Shown here piece after piece: positions 1-9,310 of a stretch of DNA of 64,000 nt. Under the pieces are notes generated by a model that saw only the letters and a program-made list of their open reading frames with translations, was not told the origin of the DNA and ran no database searches. The position numbers were made by a program, and so were the translations under genes. Every line of letters begins with the position of its first letter. Positions within the stretch are counted from its first letter, which is position 1. Origin of the DNA: Guadua angustifolia (taxonomy: Eukaryota; Streptophyta; Magnoliopsida; Poales; Poaceae); contig JAYEVE010001842.1 in the NCBI GenBank assembly GCA_036346375.1, positions 123,760-187,759 on the forward strand, written 5' to 3'.

Positions 1-325
1 TTAGTTTTGGAAAGACAATGCTTTAATCTTCATTCCTGTTAGAATCGTCAGCAATGCCTTCATGTGTTATCACTTGGATCTATGACTAAACTATTATTAT
101 GCAGCAAACTGATTAAATTTCTTGCACTAATGTTGTGTCCTATTGTTTACTTGTGCAGCTACAACACTGACTGGACTGCATTTTGCAACCACGACCTTGA
201 TGACATTAGTGATGAAACGGTTGGGATATATTCAGCCATCCTACTTAACATTTCCAGAACTGGTAAAATTTGTCTTTTTTGCAAACTTATCAATTGTTGT
301 GATGAATGTTAGTTTGATGTAGAAC

Positions 326-498
326 CATAGTTACTAAAAATACGGTTCATCCGAGTCAAGATATGGGATTCGGGTTCGCGGTTCGCCACTTTTCTTCCAA
401 TTTGCACTAAGAACACAAACCCTATACCCTAAACTAGTTCGGGTTCAATGAATCCGGATCACGATTCGCGAGGGTTTACAACGAATCTGGTAACTATG
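326..498. repeat. Small MITE-like insertion in the transporter pseudogene intron
   Basis: The 9-bp ends CATAGTTAC and GTAACTATG are perfect inverted repeats flanking 173 bp that has no coding potential and several TTCGGGTTCG-like inverted motifs. It lies in the interval where a transporter exon is expected. No clear target-site duplication was found, so the superfamily is unassigned. Confidence 0.4.
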
Positions 499-646
499 TT
501 TGAAACTCTGTTAAATTCTGTCAGGTGGAGACAGTAATTTAGTTCTTTCATATCCAGTATTAGAATGGAATGCATGTACTAAATTGTACGTTCTGCTGTT
601 TCAGATTGCCAAGTTGTATGTCATTCCAGTTTTGTGTATTCTGGAA

Positions 647-740
647 ATCCTGTTTGACAAAGCCCGTTACTCGAGAAATACAAAGCTTAGTATATCCTGT
701 TTGACAAAGCCTGTTACTCGAGAGATACAAAGCTTAGTAT
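647..740 (+). repeat. 47-bp tandem duplication in pseudogene exon
   Basis: Copies 647-693 and 694-740 differ at only two positions. The unit covers the codons for ILFDKARYSRNTKLS. Because 47 is not a multiple of three, the duplication shifts the reading frame. Confidence 0.9.
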
Positions 741-1217
741 AGTCCTTGTTGTAGGCGTTGCTGTGTGCCCTGTGACTGATGTTAGCGTGAATTCTCAACT
801 CTAAGGACTGATAGCTGCCATATTAGCAGATTGGAGCACTGCACTTCAACGGCATGTGAGTATTGAGGGTACTAGAATTTGTGCATTTGTTGTTGCATTT
901 CTATAAAGTGCATGTCCTAATGGGAACTATCCTATTTTGACCCTTCTTTTGGTTCCTTAGCTTCAAAGTCACCGATGTTCAATCCAACAACAGTGGATGT
1001 GTACTTCCTCTGCTCGTTTATATTTGATTTTTTTTCAGGGTCTCCGAGACCTGACGCTGACCATTACTTTTTACAACTTTATATTAATATGTACTAAAAA
1101 CTATAATATTATGAAAGTATTTTTAATAACAAATCTAATAATATAGTTTTTTATTAATCCAGATTGTTTTAAACATATTGGTGTTCAAATAGATTCTAGA
1201 ATGTCAAATAAAAAGAA

Positions 1218-1430
1218 CAGAGGGAATGTCTCCATTGCTTATCGAATCTTATTTATTGTGTTTGTGATTTGTTGCATCTATTGAAAGAAGCTTTTCAAAA
1301 TTGAAATTGTTGAAGAACTATTTGAGATCAACAATGACTTAAGAAAGGTTAAATGATTTGGCGACTTTATGTATCAAGAAGAAATTATTGGACGAGATTG
1401 ATATCAATAGTATAATCATTACTTTGTATC
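1218..1430 (+). pseudogene. hAT transposase C-terminal dimerisation domain fragment
   Basis: Translation gives IERSFSKLKLLKNYLRSTMT, a stop, then ERLNDLATLCIKKKLLDEID. This matches the conserved C-terminal hAT dimerisation region (normally an AERSFSKLK...ERL motif) of TTF-type hAT transposases in plants. One TAA interrupts it, and a one-base shift separates it from the upstream SIAYRIL segment. No terminal repeats or other transposase domains were recognised nearby, so this is an orphan fragment. It does not look like a direct copy of the fuller hAT gene at 43-45.7 kb. Confidence 0.75.
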
Positions 1431-1546
1431 ACAAATATTTATGATTACAATTTATATTTGTCATTTCATAAACTTTAAATTGTTCTATAGAAGTATTTTT
1501 ATGCATCGAATATTAATTTCTTCAATGATGCGTGCTTATAAGACAC

Positions 1547-1599
<53 letters not shown>
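1547..1599. repeat. (TA)n(TG)n microsatellite
   Basis: About eight TA units run directly into about eighteen TG units. It borders the foldback element to the right and is part of a microsatellite landing zone continued by the TA run near 2213-2225. Confidence 0.95.
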
Positions 1600-1601
<2 letters not shown>

Positions 1602-2212
1602 TCCCGTGTACACACCGTGCACACCAACTAACAAAAATCACGAAAAATTCTGAAAAAAATTGTGGATGTAATTAGATCGCTGATTTTAGAAAATGCAAAA
1701 CAAATAGTAAACAAATTCAAAAAAATGTGAAATTTGGTCTATAGCTACATTTCAACAAGATGAAGAAGATGAACGATTCGGATTGAACATTTTTATCACG
1801 AATTTCGCAAACTCATCGAGAGCACGGATCATTAGCATTTCTATTATATGAGAAATGCTAATGTGCTCTCGAGCACTGATTCTTCGCGTTCTCGATGAGT
1901 TCTTGAAATCGTGATAAAATGTTCAATCTGAACCGCTTCATCTTCTTCATCTTGTAAATCCGTGATAAAATTTATTATATATCGAGAGTTACAAAAAAGA
2001 GAATTATATATTGAGAGTCACAAAAAAGAGAACTTGTCAGAAGTTCTCTTTTTTGTAACTCTCGATATATAATGAATTTGATCTTGAAACTTCATACATA
2101 GGTAGAACAATCTATGAAGTACGTCTAGAATTTTTTCCAGAATTTTTCGTGACTTTTATTAGTTGGTGTGCACGGTGTGTAAACGAAAAATCTGTGTGCA
2201 CAAGATATGTTG
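1600..2212. mobile_element. Foldback/MITE-like element with three nested inverted-repeat systems
   Basis: Outer arms 1611-1661 and 2129-2180 are near-perfect inverted repeats of about 50 bp containing CACACCGTGCACACCAACTA. Inside, 1757-1850 pairs with 1860-1953 (AAGATGAAGAAGATGA against its complement, and the loop-proximal AGAAATGCTAATGTGCTCTCG region). A third palindrome pairs 1973-2003 with 2043-2073 around GAGAGTTACAAAAAAGAGAA. Almost the whole 600 bp can fold on itself. It is flanked by (TA)n(TG)n on the left and (TA)n on the right, and no coding region is present. Confidence 0.75.
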
Positions 2213-4639
2213 ATATATATATATGTGAAAATGATTCCATACTCCTGGGTGTATGTACTCCCACCTCTAATATACCATTTAAATGATGTTGTTATACCTC
2301 TTTATCCATTTGAGTATACTCTAATACTGATTATAAGATACTCCAAAGTGAGTTTCATGAAAAATTTCATTAAAATCCATCCTTTATAGCATAATTTATT
2401 TACATATTCCTTATACATATGGAAAAGGGTATGTAGCAAAAAAAATAGAGGGTCTGATGAAATTTTTTTAATCATATTGTATTGGAGTATCTTAGAATTA
2501 TTATTGAAGTATACCGAAAGTGATAAAAGAGTATAAAGCGTTTATTTAAGTGGTTTATTAGGGGTGGGAGTAGGGGTGGCAACGGAGGCATTCCCCGCCG
2601 GGGAGTGCCTCCCCGTCCCCGTCCCCGTGACTTGAAATTTTCCCCGTCCCCGTCTGTAAGTTCAACCTTCATTAGTTATGGTTTTGGTGTTAATGACAAA
2701 TCTAATCTTGTGTTAATGACAAATCCAATATTAAGTTTATCCCCTAATGCGATATTGTTTTTAATGACATATCTTATATCGAGACTAACATGTTTATTTA
2801 GAATATCTTTGATTAGTCTCATCGCATTGAAAAATGGAAAACCCGAGGTATGTATGCATATTCATTCTAATATTAGTTGCATACTTTGGAGTCAAGTTAA
2901 AGTATGAATGTCCCCGTTATATTAACCACAAAATGTGCATCATGTTTTCCAATCCATATATTACATGGATGCACATATCTAGGGGGAGTTCACACTTTAA
3001 CTTGAAGAGTCAATTTAAATGAATAATTTAAATTGAGTTCATTTGTCTAGTTAATCAGTAAAGAACGCTTCATCATGTGTTGATGGTGTTCCATGATTAA
3101 TTGAGGACAAATGGATAGTTCTTAAGTATAATCAAGCATGTGTTGCATTATTATACTTAAGATACACATATAATCATTTCAATTGATTTAGGTTGTGTTC
3201 AATTGATCTAAAGGCATCCATTATGTGTTAATGGAGTGCAAGAGATAATTGAGACAACCATGCATCTTGGACTAACAAATTTCATGAGTTATGTTTGAGT
3301 TAGGTCCAAAGATGGATGAGAACGGGACAAGGACGGCATCATGAGTTGATGGGCGTCAAGAGTGGATCCCGAAGAGGAGTTGAGTGGATATCCCGGGGGA
3401 GCATCAAGCTATGATCATAAAGACCCCAAAGGGGATTTCTTGCGGATGGCGAAGGTATAACTAGATAGGCTAAGGACTTTTGTAGTCTTTGAGTCTAGTT
3501 CTTTTACCGCCGTACTATTAAGAGGGGTTGCCTCTTTCGCTTGAGTTTCATCATGTGTTGGTGATCTCAATCCGCATTCACTCAAAGCTCAAATCTTATT
3601 TGATTTGGTTTTTGCATATGGGTTAACCATTTGGCATGTGTTGCAAATGTGTTAAGCCTATGCTTGGTTATTTCGCATTATACTTTGATTTGCATGTGTT
3701 GCAAATAGGATAAGCTAATGCGTTGGCTTTTGCGTGAAGTTCACTTTTGCATGTGTTGCATTAGTTGAAGCTTCACGTTTTGGTTCGAAAACAATCTTTA
3801 TAAAACCGTGTGGTTGCTTGGAGCTAAGTTTTGCATGTGTTGCAAAAGGAGAGAGCTCAAGCATGAATTTGTGTTTGTGTGGTTGTATGGAGCTAGAGGC
3901 TTACATGTGTTGCGAGTAGAGAGCTCATACATATGATTTGGTTTTGGTGATTGCATGGAACTAGAGAATTGCATGTGTTGCAATTAGAGAGTTCATGCAC
4001 TTTGATTTGGTGTTGCTTGGAGCTAGACTTTTGCATGTGTTGCAAAGAGTAGTGCTCAAGCATGAAGTGTGTTTAAAGTGTTATTTGCAAGTTCGTTGTG
4101 CGAATAAACTGAGGTTTATGAGTCCGGAATCCCGAGAGCATGTGAGTGGGGCTTGCAACGGGTGTTGGCAAGTTGACCGGGTCTTGTGTTGACCTTCACA
4201 TGGCTAGGGGGATTAATCTCATAAACTCGAGTTTGATTTATATCGTTTTGCAAATAGATCTTGAGTTGTTGGTGAAATGTGTTTTCGTCATTTGGAGTTG
4301 ATTGCGGTTGTGCAAATGTGTTTTGCAAATAAGCGTTGGAGTTATGCGTTTCGATCCTAGAGCATGTGTTGGCATTTGCAAATGTGTTTTGCAAAGTGTC
4401 GGGATCATGTGTTGATCCTTACATGGCTAGAGGATTGATCGCGTAAGTTCGGTGTTGATTTGCGGAATGCGTTTTCGCAATTCGGTTGAATTCTTTGAGC
4501 ATGAGCTAATTTGGTGCAAATGCGTTTTGCACGTATGTTTGATCATGTGTTGATCACTTGTTGGCTCAAAGAATGGCATTTGGTTTTTGGAGAATCGGAT
4601 TTTGAGAAGAAACCGAAGTTTTTCTCGATTAGCGTGCCA

Positions 4640-5010
4640 TCTGCCGAGGTTTGGTCGGACCGGCCAAAGTGAGTCGGGCCGGGCCTGGTCCGTCGGACCG
4701 CCCTAGGGCTGGAGCCATCGGTGCAAGCCATTTGGCGTTAGGCGCTGCGGTTGGTGTGGGCGGTCGGACCGGCCCTGGTCCGGTCGGACCGGCCGGGCGG
4801 TCGGACCGCCCCCCACGCGGTGTGATTTTTCCAGAGAAGTGTGTTTTCGGTTTTCTGAGGCGCGGTATGACCGGCCATTGTGCGGTATGACCGCTGTGCG
4901 GTATGACCGGCCTGCCTGCGGTAGCAACGGCCATGTAACGGTCGAAATTCCGACCGTTGGTTTGTGAGGTGCGGTATGACCGGGGGAGGTGCGGTATGAC
5001 CGCATTTTCG
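4640..5010. repeat. CG-rich palindrome cluster CGGT-NNN-ACCG (LTR1)
   Basis: Repeated 11-mers have fixed arms CGGT/ACCG and a variable trinucleotide: CGG in several units (about 4761-4812) and ATG in five units of GCGGTATGACCG (4863-5000). CGGTCGAAATTCCGACCG near 4938 is a longer-loop version. Similar units with TGG recur internally at 9080-9142, and a decayed version occurs in LTR2 (about 12960-13300). Long overlapping ORFs on both strands here come from the GC-rich repeats and are not genes. Confidence 0.8.
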
Positions 5011-5057
5011 CAGCTTTTCTGGCTTTGTGGCCTCAACGGCTAGTTTTCGTGGTGGAG

Positions 5058-5072
5058 GCTATAAATACCCCC
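5058..5072 (+). promoter_or_regulatory. Putative LTR promoter TATA box
   Basis: GGCTATAAATACCCC lies just after the CG-rich palindrome cluster, and the equivalent is kept in LTR2 (about 13350). Its position upstream of the leader and its TATAAATA core fit an LTR core promoter. No transcript start can be seen from the sequence. Confidence 0.5.
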
Positions 5073-5866
5073 TTGGGGGGCTTGGGGGCAGTGTTGTTGC
5101 TGTGTTTTGAGGTTGTGGGAGTGAAGTGCATGTGTTGCTCTTCTCCATTTGGTTCTTGAGCTTAAGAGTGGCACTAATTGCATGTGTTGCAATTAGTGAG
5201 TGGTTTGAGAGCCTCTTGTGCATGTGTTGCACTTGAGGGAGGCCTTGGTGCATGTGTTGCACGAGGTGATCGCCGGAGTGCATGTGTTGTGCTCGGTGAA
5301 GGTCAAGCGGAGGAGCGGCTTGTTACTCTTGGAGGTTGCCGACTCCTAGACGGCGTAGGCGTCGTGCGCGGGAGCTCTCAAGGTGTGAGAAGCCCTGGCA
5401 AGTTTGTGAAGGTTCGGGTTGAGCCTACGCGCAAGCGTGAAAAATCACACTAGTGGAAAGAAGCGGGTGCTCGAGCGGGAGCCGGTCCGAGTGGTCGGGC
5501 TTGCCTCAACGTGGACTAGGGGAGACCGGCAAGTCTCCGGACACCACGGAAAAATATCGGTTGTCCCTTGTCTCATTTACTTTCAAGTAATTACATTATT
5601 GATATATTCATGATTGCTTGATTGTAGAATTGCTTAGTATTATTGATTAGTTCAATTTAGCAATTCTAGCTTAGAGACATAATTTAGTTAGTGCACTAGT
5701 GAGCCTAGTTGATTTAGGCTTTAATTGTCAAAACGCGTTTATCGCTTCGCATTACTCTTGATTAGGTTTTGACATAGGGGTTAAATTAGAGCGATTGTTT
5801 AGTGAGCGATCGATTTTTATAAACGCCTATTCACCCCCCCTCTAGGCGCATCCTCGACCCTACAAG

Positions 5867-5880
5867 TGGTATCAGAGCCA
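5867..5880 (+). other. Primer binding site, initiator tRNA-Met
   Basis: TGGTATCAGAGCCA starts two bases after the end of LTR1. TGGTATCAGAGC is the standard complement of the 3' end of plant initiator tRNA-Met used by Copia elements. Confidence 0.93.
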
Positions 5881-5924
5881 CGGTCACTCTCATTTTAGGC
5901 TTAACCGTCTAGAGAGTAAAAAGG

Positions 5925-7163
5925 ATGGCAACTAGAGGTTTAGTGCACTCCACCAATTCACATATTTTTGATGGCTCAAACTATTCGTCATGGAAATTAT
6001 TTATGATAAATTATTTTAAATCCATGAGCCCACAAATATGGTGGATCGTAGATGTTGGCATTTCTTCTCCGATAAATGATATTGCTCCAACTAAAGGAGA
6101 GGAGAAATGTCTACATCTCGACGCTCAAGCAACTAACGTTTTATTTAGCGTTGTGAGCGTAGATATTTTTAATCTCATTTGCAACCTCAAGAGCGCTCAT
6201 GATATGTGGATCAAGCTTCAAGACTTATTTGAGTCATCCACATCTATTGAGGATTGCAATGAGGAAGAAGTGTCGGTTGACGATTCATTTTCTACATCAA
6301 ATGATGAACCGACAACTCCAACCTCAACCTCCGCCTCAAGCGGCATTTAATTTTCAATTCCGACAAAAATTCGTTGCTTTATGGCGAAAGGTAAGAATGA
6401 GGTAAGTGATGACGAAGGTGAGCCCTCATATGATGAACTTATGAATTTATTAGAGGAGCTCAATGAATTTCTTGGAAAGGAGAAAAAGAAATACAAAGTT
6501 TTGAAATTAGAACATGATTCACTTCAAAATGATTATGATGTTCTAAAAGAAAATCATGAGAAACTCCTTTTCAAGGAATTTAGTAAAGCTAGTGTGGATA
6601 TTGCCACTCAATGCAATTTAATTGGTGAATTGCCTCACTCCGATCCAATTACAAATAATTCATCAAATAATTGCATATCCACTTCTAGCGATGATTTACC
6701 TTGTTGCTCTAATTCAAATGCTAGTTCCTCTATGTCTTTAGATACTAATCTTGTAGAGGAAAACAAAGAGCTCAAGGCCCAAGTCATTAAATTGGAAAAT
6801 GACTTGAAGAGGTGCGTTAAAGGAAAAGCCCTCCTCGACGAAATCTTGAGCAAGTCAAGGGCGCCTCAAGACAAGCGTGGACTCGGCTACAACTCCAAGA
6901 GGGAGAATAGCAAGACGAGGCATAATGCGCGACACACGAAGACAATCAAGTGCTTCGCTTGCAACAAGAAGGGCCACCTCGCCTCCGTGTGCCCTAATCA
7001 AGTGGATAACAAGGCCACAACATCAACTATGAGGCAAACCGGCGTTGAGCACAACAAGAAGGTCAAGAGAGGACCAAACGGAGTAAAGTGCTTCAATTGC
7101 CGGGAAAAGGGACACTTCGGTAAGGATTGTCCCAAAGGTACTACCCTAAGCCCATTCTCATAA
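5925..7163 (+). pseudogene. gag: Copia/Sirevirus-type gag with one in-frame stop
   Basis: The ATG at 5925 opens a frame starting MATRGLVHSTNSHIF, with the FDGSNYSSWK motif typical of Copia Gag N-termini. A single TAA at 6348-6350 interrupts it. The same frame resumes as MAKGKNEVSDDEGEPSYDEL, with an acidic coiled-coil-like segment (about 6420-6600). Two CCHC zinc knuckles follow: CFACNKKGHLASVCP near 6951 and CFNCREKGHFGKDCP near 7090. Gag packages the element RNA into virus-like particles. The region between the stop and the usual capsid core appears shortened, suggesting an internal deletion. The stop and the frame change near 7140 mean no full Gag is made without recoding. Confidence 0.85.
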
Positions 7164-7639
7164 ATGATAATTATTTGCTTAGGAAGGACAAGAATGGCAA
7201 TGTGTTTGCCAAGCTTGTTAAGTCCCCTATGCCTACTAAAAATGATATTCATTTGCATAGGAAGAGTAACTCTAGAAATGTGTTTGCTCAAAATGCTAAA
7301 TTTCCTAAGAATAAGAAAAACCATGATGATTATATGCTTAGGAAAAATAATAGCAAAACATTTACTAGAATTGCTAGATCCTCTAAGCCATTTCATAATT
7401 TTAATTATCACATGCTTAGAAGAGATCAAACTAAAAATAATTTTGCAAAATATCATTGTCCTCCTAAGCTAATTCATAAAAATACAAATACTTTGCCTAG
7501 GAGAAATAATTCTCGCAAAACTATTCCTAGTAATGTTAGTCAATTTAAAAATGCTAAAATTTGGACCATTTGGGTTCCTAAATCAATTGTGACTAACGTT
7601 GTCGGACCCAACAAGGATTGGGTACCAAAGATCGCCTAA
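7127..7639 (+). pseudogene. Gag 3' extension with basic tandem repeats, shifted frame
   Basis: This frame overlaps the end of gag in a different phase and runs to the stop before 7640. It contains about five degenerate repeats of 25-33 residues built on LRK..N..FAK (LLRKDKNGNVFAK, LHRKSNSRNVFAQ, MLRKNNSKTFTR, MLRRDQTKNNFAK, LPRRNNSRKT). It ends with IWVPKSIVTNVVGPNKDWVPK, a phrase familiar from the Gag-protease junction of Sirevirus polyproteins. The basic repeats may help RNA binding (inference). The frame offset to the zinc knuckles is either a mutation or a recoding site. Confidence 0.6.
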
Positions 7640-9300
7640 AAGACTTTTAGGTGATAAGAGATGGATTGGACGCTTGCACATCAAGAGGAGAAGGATTACA
7701 TTCGTCTACAAGTGGTGTCAAGCAAGAAGATTATCAAGTCCATCATGAGCCAATGCCATCTCGGGTAACAAGTATTTAAATTGATTATTATTTAATCTTA
7801 TAGCCTTGTGTAGGTTATAATGAAATATTAATGAATATCAATTTAAATTACTTGTTATGGACACTTGCTCTCGCCTCTTACCTATTCTCTTAATTGCAAA
7901 CCTTGAGCAAGTTTAGAAGTGGCACATTTAGGGGAGTGTTAATTCATATTCATGTGTACCACATCCTCACGTGTGCCCATATTAAAATAAGTGCATATAT
8001 ATATATACTTTCAAAATCAAACCATTTAGCCAAAAGTCAAATCTTTGTATACTATTAGTAAACTTGTGAAAAACTAGTTGAAAAATGTATACAAAAATTC
8101 TTGAAATGTTTTTCAAAGGTTTTGGCTTTACAAAAATCTATTTTGAAAAGAAAATGAGTTTGAATTCCAAAATCTGGTTACTAGTATCTTGATTTTGATT
8201 TAAACTTATAATTTTCATAGAAATAAAAGTAAAAAGTTTTTGAAAATAATTCCAAAATGAAAATCCTAGAGTTGGTCATTCTTAACAATTTTCGTGTTCA
8301 AAGGATTTTCAAAAGACCAACCTAGCAAAAGATATTTGATTTTGAAACTCGCCGAAAACTATACTTGACCCGTAACGGTCACACTATTGCACTTAGTGAG
8401 TTTCATCATTTGAATCAAAATTCTACACAAAGAGTTGATTCAAAATGATATTTTTAGACTCATACACATAATTCAAATCTCTATATCTTACCCCATGCTT
8501 CATTTGAATCTTTGTGTTGTTGATTTTGGCTTTGATTTCAATTGCTTCTTCATTTGGACTATTTAGGCCAAAAGTCAAAAATCACATTTAAAAGGACCAA
8601 AATTGTAAAAAGCTTTGAAAAAGTATTCTACTAAGTATTTCAAATGTTTTACAAGCTTTCAAAATGAAAAACTATATGTTGAAATCAAATTTAGCTCAAA
8701 ACGATTTGATTTGATCCAAAATGGCCTATTTAGGCATATAGCTCAAATGTTGGCATTCGAGTTGGGTTTCATCATAAATCTTGGCTATAAACAATCTTGA
8801 TACACCTATCTAAGCCATGGAAAAGGAATTGCAATGAAATCCAAACCGAAGTGCATTTTGAGGCTTTTGTGAAAATCAATTTTCGTTTTGCCTCAAAACG
8901 CAAATTGCCATAACTTTTAAAATAAAAGTGATTTTGAGAAAATTCTTTTTGCAAAACCTTCTAATTAGTCCAAAGTTGGTTTCCTGAAATTTTCAAATCA
9001 ATTGGACTTCATTTGAATCATTTTTGCCAAATTTGCAAAAAGTCTGGGCTTTTCAGCCTGTCAGGGCCGGTCACACCGCATGAGGTGCGGTTGGACCGCC
9101 CCTAGGGCCGGTTGGACCGGACCCCATCCGGTTGGACCGGCCATGGCTGGGTCTGTTCTGAAATTTCAGAATTTTCTCGAGGTTTGTTTTGGGATATCTT
9201 TTTATTGGTAATTCCTTTTTCAAAAATTCTTTTTGGAAATGATTCTTACTATCCCAAAGTTTATTTGTGAAAAATTTGAAAAGCTTTAAAAATTATTTGA
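7640..9300 (+). other. Noncoding internal region of the retrotransposon
   Basis: This is AT-rich sequence with repeated TTTTGAAAA/CAAAATC motifs and no supported ORF. A short CG-palindrome cluster at 9060-9145 (CCGGTTGGACCGG twice, GCGGTTGGACCGC once) copies the LTR-style palindromes. The pol genes would be expected here in an autonomous relative. Confidence 0.6.
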
Positions 9301-9310
9301 TCATGTTTTC

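Larger units (their letters stand above)
159..855 (+). pseudogene. Nucleotide-sugar transporter pseudogene (TPT/NST family, URGT-like)
   Basis: Two exon-like blocks are visible. Block 159-262 follows a TGTGCAG acceptor and ends at GTAAAA. It reads TTLTGLHFATTTLMT and then a GYIQPSYL segment, which is typical of the membrane core of UDP-rhamnose/galactose-type transporters of the triose-phosphate-translocator superfamily. Block 605-855 follows TTTCAG and reads IAKLYVIPVLCILEILFDKA, then VVGVAVCPVTDVSVN and WSTALQRH, which is the next part of the same family. In working relatives this protein is a Golgi antiporter of nucleotide sugars. Here the exon expected between the blocks is missing. A 47-bp exact-boundary tandem duplication (647-740) breaks the frame, and CTC TAA after VNSQL adds a stop. 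No later exons were found. Family recognition is firm; the precise substrate is not knowable. Confidence 0.8.
3071..5290 (+). repeat. Array of about 22 hairpins with invariant ATGTGTT loop (LTR1)
   Basis: The heptamer ATGTGTT starts at 3075, 3138, 3223, 3553, 3636, 3694, 3751, 3835, 3905, 3973, 4035, 4277, 4316, 4364, 4382, 4407, 4545, 5130, 5182, 5222, 5252 and 5282. It is flanked in most cases by complementary arms that differ between copies: CATC/GATG, CATT/AATG, TTTTGC/GCAAAA, GGATC/GATCC, GCAA/TTGC, CACTAATTGC/GCAATTAGTG. A related loop ATGCGTT at 4520 has GTGCAA/TTGCAC. Copies at 4364 and 5282 pair poorly. LTR2 holds a parallel array at about 11.4-13.6 kb. Confidence 0.85.
2655..5864 (+). 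repeat. 5' LTR of the Sirevirus-like element (3,210 bp)
   Basis: It starts TGTAAGTTCAACC and ends CTCGACCCTACA. It contains the ATGTGTT-loop hairpin array (3071-5290) and the CGGT-NNN-ACCG palindrome cluster (about 4640-5010). A TATA-like GGCTATAAATACCCC at 5058-5072 is a plausible LTR promoter. The 550 bp at its 3' end is AT-rich and lacks both hairpin classes. Confidence 0.93.

Noticed and set aside
4629..5036. Overlapping ORFs of 79-135 residues on both strands in LTR1
   Set aside because: They arise from the CG-rich palindromes and proline/arginine-rich reading of repeats. The equivalent LTR2 ORFs differ completely.
3071..5290. Treating ATGTGTT units as an ordinary tandem repeat
   Set aside because: Spacing is irregular and only the seven-base core is shared. 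Flanks vary while staying complementary.
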